From Bacteroides caecigallinarum (GTDB lineage Bacteria; Bacteroidota; Bacteroidia; Bacteroidales; Bacteroidaceae), in assembly GCF_021531075.1 (NCBI RefSeq), contig NZ_JADYTJ010000027.1, positions 1 through 44,784 of the forward strand: a stretch of 44,784 nt of DNA, read 5' to 3'. Position numbers and translations under genes: made by a program. This document shows, one piece after another, positions 42,039 through 44,784 of this stretch. The notes under the pieces are model-generated. The model saw only the letters and a list, made by a program, of their open reading frames with translations, was not told the origin of the DNA and made no database searches. The stretch's first letter is position 1. Every line of letters starts with the position of its first letter.

Positions 42039-43121
42039 TTATTTGATTTTTATGCTGAACACAGGTTGTTGTTTCTGCGTATCCATCGGGACTGCACGAT
42101 ATTTCACTTTTTTGAAATCAATTTCCTTTAGGTCGATACTTCTGATAGCACTATTGTACATGGTGCGGAAGTATATCTTCAGGTTATTCATGTCTGTAGC
42201 CGATGTCCACTGTGTAGCACTTGGAATATTAACAGGTACTTGTCCGCGTGCGAATTCTATTCCTACAGGAATATCGAAGTTGTTAAGTATCTGAAAACCT
42301 TGAAGTACTGTTTCCTCCGAACTGTTCTGTACTGGTGCTGTTGCCTGATAGAAGGCTGCCCTGACAAATCTTGACGGAGGAGTTACATCGCCAGGTATAC
42401 CAAGGAATCCGCTTCCTGCACCGAACTGTGAAAGTTCTGTATTTCCAAGCTTCTGTGATGGCGCTGAACCAGGGAAAAGATTTACGTAATTGTTCAGATT
42501 TGTCATCTGCCATTTAAAGTCGGGCGAATTGGTAAGAACACCGAGTTCATTCTCATAGAATACAGCTTTGCCATCTATTATTTCCAACACAATCTGTCTT
42601 CCGCTTGTATCTGCAAACCTCCAGTGTACTGTTGAGGCTCTTGGATCAATAGCTATTACATGAACCTTATTTATTGCTTCCTTTACTTCTTCCACATTCT
42701 GGCATTCGCCCAAAATCCATGAAACCAGTTGCAGGTCGGCAATGCTTTGTTCTTTATTTGCTGCATTATAGTCTTCGTATTTACCGTATTTTGGAAAGTA
42801 GAACAGACCGGCAGACAGTCCTTTTTCGTTAAGTCCTTCGGCTATGAATTCTTTTTGTTCTACAGCCAGTCCTACGTATCCGTATTTTGATGTAAATTTC
42901 ATTCCGTCTATACCTCCGGGAATGTATGATTGTGCGGTATATCCTCGTGGAACTATTACATATTGACTGTTAAGGTCGCTACCTCCCCATTCGATAGTTC
43001 TTGCCAGAATTTTAGTACTGTCTTTGACTGTTAGGGTAATGCCTGTACAGGCATTTGAAGTGTTGGTGCCGATTGCTGCCATTGTGGCTGCAACGCACAT
43101 TGTAAGAATCTGTCTTTTCAT
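42039..43121 (-). CDS. Choloylglycine hydrolase/penicillin V acylase-family amidase
   Basis: This 360-residue Ntn-hydrolase has a signal peptide (residues 1-24), and the first mature residue is the nucleophile Cys25 (SNA/CTGITL). Exposed by signal cleavage, this is the expected activation route for the Gram-negative branch. Arg41 (position 18 counted from mature Cys2) is present, but position 21 is Glu44 rather than the usual Asp (ARTIEW). Other family blocks are VLTNSPDFKWQMTNLNNY and GIPGDVTPPSRFVRAAF. Members cleave conjugated bile salts, penicillin V or N-acyl lipids such as homoserine lactones; which one applies cannot be told. It is exported, probably periplasmic. Confidence 0.88.
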   Translation of the reverse strand: MKRQILTMCVAATMAAIGTNTSNACTGITLTVKDSTKILARTIEWGGSDLNSQYVIVPRGYTAQSYIPGGIDGMKFTSKYGYVGLAVEQKEFIAEGLNEKGLSAGLFYFPKYGKYEDYNAANKEQSIADLQLVSWILGECQNVEEVKEAINKVHVIAIDPRASTVHWRFADTSGRQIVLEIIDGKAVFYENELGVLTNSPDFKWQMTNLNNYVNLFPGSAPSQKLGNTELSQFGAGSGFLGIPGDVTPPSRFVRAAFYQATAPVQNSSEETVLQGFQILNNFDIPVGIEFARGQVPVNIPSATQWTSATDMNNLKIYFRTMYNSAIRSIDLKEIDFKKVKYRAVPMDTQKQQPVFSIKIK

Positions 43122-43244
43122 AAACTAAGAATGTCTTTGTCCTTTTAATTCAAAAAACAACATAAGTTATACTTTTGTTGTTTATATCCTCAAAATTAAA
43201 GACTTTGTTGATAAAAATCAAGTATTCATGATGAAAATACAGTT

Positions 43245-44528
43245 TTAGTCCAGCATTTTCCCCTTTCTTTTTTTCCAGAACATTATATGTTTAGGGCTTC
43301 CTATCACTTGTGATGTGTAAATACCTGTATGTCCTGAAAACATATATGCAGTGACGCAGGCTATTCCTATATATACGGCGCAGTCGGCTCCGAATAATTC
43401 TATACCCATGAGTGTGCAGGCAATAGGTGTGTTTGTAGCTCCGGCAAAAACAGCAACAAATCCAAGTCCGGCAAGTACGGAAACGTGTAGCGGCAGTACG
43501 GCTGAGAGTGCGCTACCCAATGTCGCGCCTACGAAGAAAAGAGGGGTAACCTCTCCACCTTTGAAACCAACACCTATTGTGAAAGTGGTAAGAAGTATCT
43601 TTAGCAGGAAATCGTACCACATTTGTACCTCGCTGAATGATGCGACAATGGTTGGAACTCCCAAACCGATATACTTGGTGGTTCCCAACATATAAACACT
43701 CAGTGCAATGAATATACCGCCTACGAAAGGACGTAGTGGGGGATAGGCTATGTATCTTTTTGCAAGACCTCCCCAGATTTCTATAAAGCGCGAGAATGTC
43801 ATTGCTGCAAGACCGAAAATAATACTTGCCGCCAGAACCAGCAATAAAGTTTGTATGTTAATGTCCGGTATGCTTGTGATGCTATAGTGAGTATGGGCAA
43901 TTCCCCATGCATGGCATGTAAGGTTGGCGAAAAATGAAGATAGGAATACAGGCAATATGGCGTCATATCGTAATCTTCCCACTATTATTACTTCTAGTGC
44001 GAAAACTGCACCTGCAAGCGGTGTTCCGAATATAGAAGCAAATCCGGCTCCAATACCTATCTGGATCATAATCTTTCTGTCATAAGGATGCATTTTAAAT
44101 ATGCGCGACATGAAATCGGCTATTGCGCCTCCCATCTGTACTCCTGTGCCTTCGCGTCCGGCTGAACCTCCGAATAGATGAGTAAGCACGGTACCTATAT
44201 AAACCAGCGGAGCCATCTTGAAAGGTATTATGTTGCGCGAAGAGCGTATTTCCTCTATGAGGAAGTTATTCCCTCTGGCAGCAGTACCTGCAAGATAGTG
44301 ATACATAAGCCCTATAATGAGACCTCCAAGGGGAAGAAGTGCGATTATCCATAAGTTGTTTTCACGGTAGTCGGTAGCCCAGTTCAATGATGCCAATAAT
44401 AATGCCGATGCCGAACCAATTAATGCTCCGGCTACAGCTCCTATTATGGTCCATTTCAGTAAATACCATAAAATGGGTAGTTGCTCGGCTTTCGTTCCTA
44501 ATCTTGAAATGTCTTTGTCCAGTCTCAT
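43245..44528 (-). CDS. ClC-family channel/antiporter, CLC-F-like
   Basis: This 427-residue inner membrane protein has ten or more hydrophobic helices. The ClC motif near residues 124-131 reads GREGTGVQ instead of GREGPxVQ. The later motif is FKGGEVTPLFFVGATLGS, the form I associate with fluoride-specific CLC-F antiporters, and the usual GSGIP selectivity motif is not seen. These suggest fluoride/proton exchange. No fluoride riboswitch (GGNGAUGGNGUUCGCC-type) is visible in the 110-nt leader. It is monocistronic on the minus strand. Its upstream region is bordered by an insertion sequence. Confidence 0.85.
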   Translation of the reverse strand: MRLDKDISRLGTKAEQLPILWYLLKWTIIGAVAGALIGSASALLLASLNWATDYRENNLWIIALLPLGGLIIGLMYHYLAGTAARGNNFLIEEIRSSRNIIPFKMAPLVYIGTVLTHLFGGSAGREGTGVQMGGAIADFMSRIFKMHPYDRKIMIQIGIGAGFASIFGTPLAGAVFALEVIIVGRLRYDAILPVFLSSFFANLTCHAWGIAHTHYSITSIPDINIQTLLLVLAASIIFGLAAMTFSRFIEIWGGLAKRYIAYPPLRPFVGGIFIALSVYMLGTTKYIGLGVPTIVASFSEVQMWYDFLLKILLTTFTIGVGFKGGEVTPLFFVGATLGSALSAVLPLHVSVLAGLGFVAVFAGATNTPIACTLMGIELFGADCAVYIGIACVTAYMFSGHTGIYTSQVIGSPKHIMFWKKRKGKMLD

Positions 44529-44629
44529 TTTATATGATTGTCTTGTTATTTTTTTTTAATGGTGTTGCTAAAATAGTTATTTCCTTGCAGAGTTCTGAAA
44601 GTTATAACTTTTATGTGTCGGTATATAAC

Positions 44630-44669
44630 AAAAAAAGAGGGTGTGTCAAAATGCATACCCTCTTTTTTT
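44630..44669. terminator. Hairpin at the insertion sequence end
   Basis: The 16-bp arms with A and T runs on both sides and an 8-nt loop can block read-through from flanking genes into the transposase, a common device of insertion sequences. Confidence 0.6.
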
Positions 44670-44701
44670 ATGACAAAGCCCCGACTTTCCCAAGCCGAGG
44701 C

Positions 44702-44732
44702 TTTGTTATGTCCTAAAGATTTTGTATCTTTA
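44702..44732 (+). promoter_or_regulatory. Promoter of the transposase gene
   Basis: TTTG (44702-44705), a 19-nt spacer and TATCTTTA (44725-44732, one base off TAnnTTTG) lie 18 nt before the transposase start. Confidence 0.55.
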
Positions 44733-44750
44733 AGCATAATCAAAACTAAT

Positions 44751-44784
44751 ATGGCAAAGATACATTTTCGTTCTTACAATCCCA
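44751..44784 (+). CDS. Transposase, N-terminal fragment cut by the window edge
   Basis: The eleven visible codons read MAKIHFRSYNP. This start (MA/TKIHFRxYNPNQ-like) matches the beginning of IS1182-type DDE transposases of Bacteroidales as I know them. The remainder lies outside the window, so completeness and activity cannot be judged. Confidence 0.55.
   Translation, partial: MAKIHFRSYNP

Larger units (their letters stand above)
44630..44784 (+). mobile_element. Left end of an insertion sequence (IS1182-like)
   Basis: An A7-GAGGGTGTG / CATACCCTC-T7 hairpin (44630-44645 with 44654-44669) begins the element, with the likely terminal repeat GAGGGTGTGTCAAAATG. A second hairpin (ACAAAGCC 44673-44680 with GGCTTTGT 44699-44706) follows. 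The start of a transposase gene lies at 44751. The element continues past the right edge. The family assignment rests on the transposase N-terminus and on the GGGTGTGTCAAAA end. Confidence 0.6.

Noticed and set aside
44529-44629. Fluoride riboswitch upstream of the ClC gene
   Set aside because: The conserved GGNGAUGGNGUUCGCC-type pseudoknot sequence was not found on the minus strand of the leader.

Overview
The window looks like chromosomal DNA from a member of the Bacteroidales, most likely a gut Bacteroides/Phocaeicola/Prevotella-type organism. The evidence is a SusC/SusD pair, the recurring Bacteroidetes promoter form (TTTG, 19-20 nt, TAnnTTTG), start codons without Shine-Dalgarno sequences, Bacteroidetes-specific families (DUF2027-Smr, DUF4250, the long QueA form, a choloylglycine hydrolase) and tRNA genes without an encoded CCA end. 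Most of the window is conserved chromosome. The accessory parts are the SusC/D pair at the left edge, a decayed gene near 13.6 kb, an ATPase + DUF4435 pair at 30-32 kb, and an insertion sequence cut by the right edge.

Layout. 0.2-4.8 kb: SusC-like TonB receptor and SusD-like lipoprotein, with no glycosidase or regulator in view. 4.9-9.5 kb: a small DUF4250 gene (minus strand), purB, a pseudouridine synthase with a long disordered Asn/Gly/Arg-rich N-terminus, and asnS. 9.6-13.4 kb: a small secreted protein, then the translation cluster rplM-rpsI-rpsB-tsf. 13.4-14.6 kb: a 25-bp perfect inverted repeat, a broken membrane-protein gene and three tRNA genes (Leu-CAA and Pro-CGG on minus, Phe-GAA on plus). 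14.7-25.3 kb: one co-directional series rimP-nusA-infB-cvpA-sufB-sufC-sufD-sufS with hairpins at several junctions, including a terminator-like hairpin in front of rimP. 25.4-27.2 kb: nudix hydrolase and queA (minus). 27.2-30.1 kb: DUF2027-Smr protein, thioesterase and MATE exporter. 30.2-32.1 kb (minus): AAA ATPase followed by a DUF4435 (TOPRIM-like) protein, the architecture of the PARIS anti-phage system. 32.2-36.8 kb: EamA transporter, superfamily 1 helicase, AspT/YidE-type transporter. 36.9-38.0 kb: MscS channel (minus). 38.3-42.0 kb: glycosyltransferase, radC, a MIP18/SufT-like protein, an LpxH-like phosphatase, upp. 42.0-44.5 kb (minus): choloylglycine hydrolase family enzyme and a ClC protein with CLC-F-like motifs. 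44.6 kb to the end: left end of an insertion sequence and the first codons of its transposase.

How the genes work together. Protein synthesis genes occupy roughly 7-20 kb. Fe-S cluster assembly (sufBCDS, plus a MIP18-like protein at 40.1 kb) follows directly. Many gaps in the long plus-strand series hold AT-rich inverted repeats built from the same short words (TTAGTTGTTAG / AAAACTTAAA / ATTGAGAA types), a dispersed intergenic repeat family that may tune expression inside operons.

The best candidate for an under-described system is the ATPase + DUF4435 pair. Secondary candidates are the rimP and nusA-infB hairpins, the disordered tail of the pseudouridine synthase, and an orphan 22-nt tandem repeat and hairpin between mscS and the glycosyltransferase.
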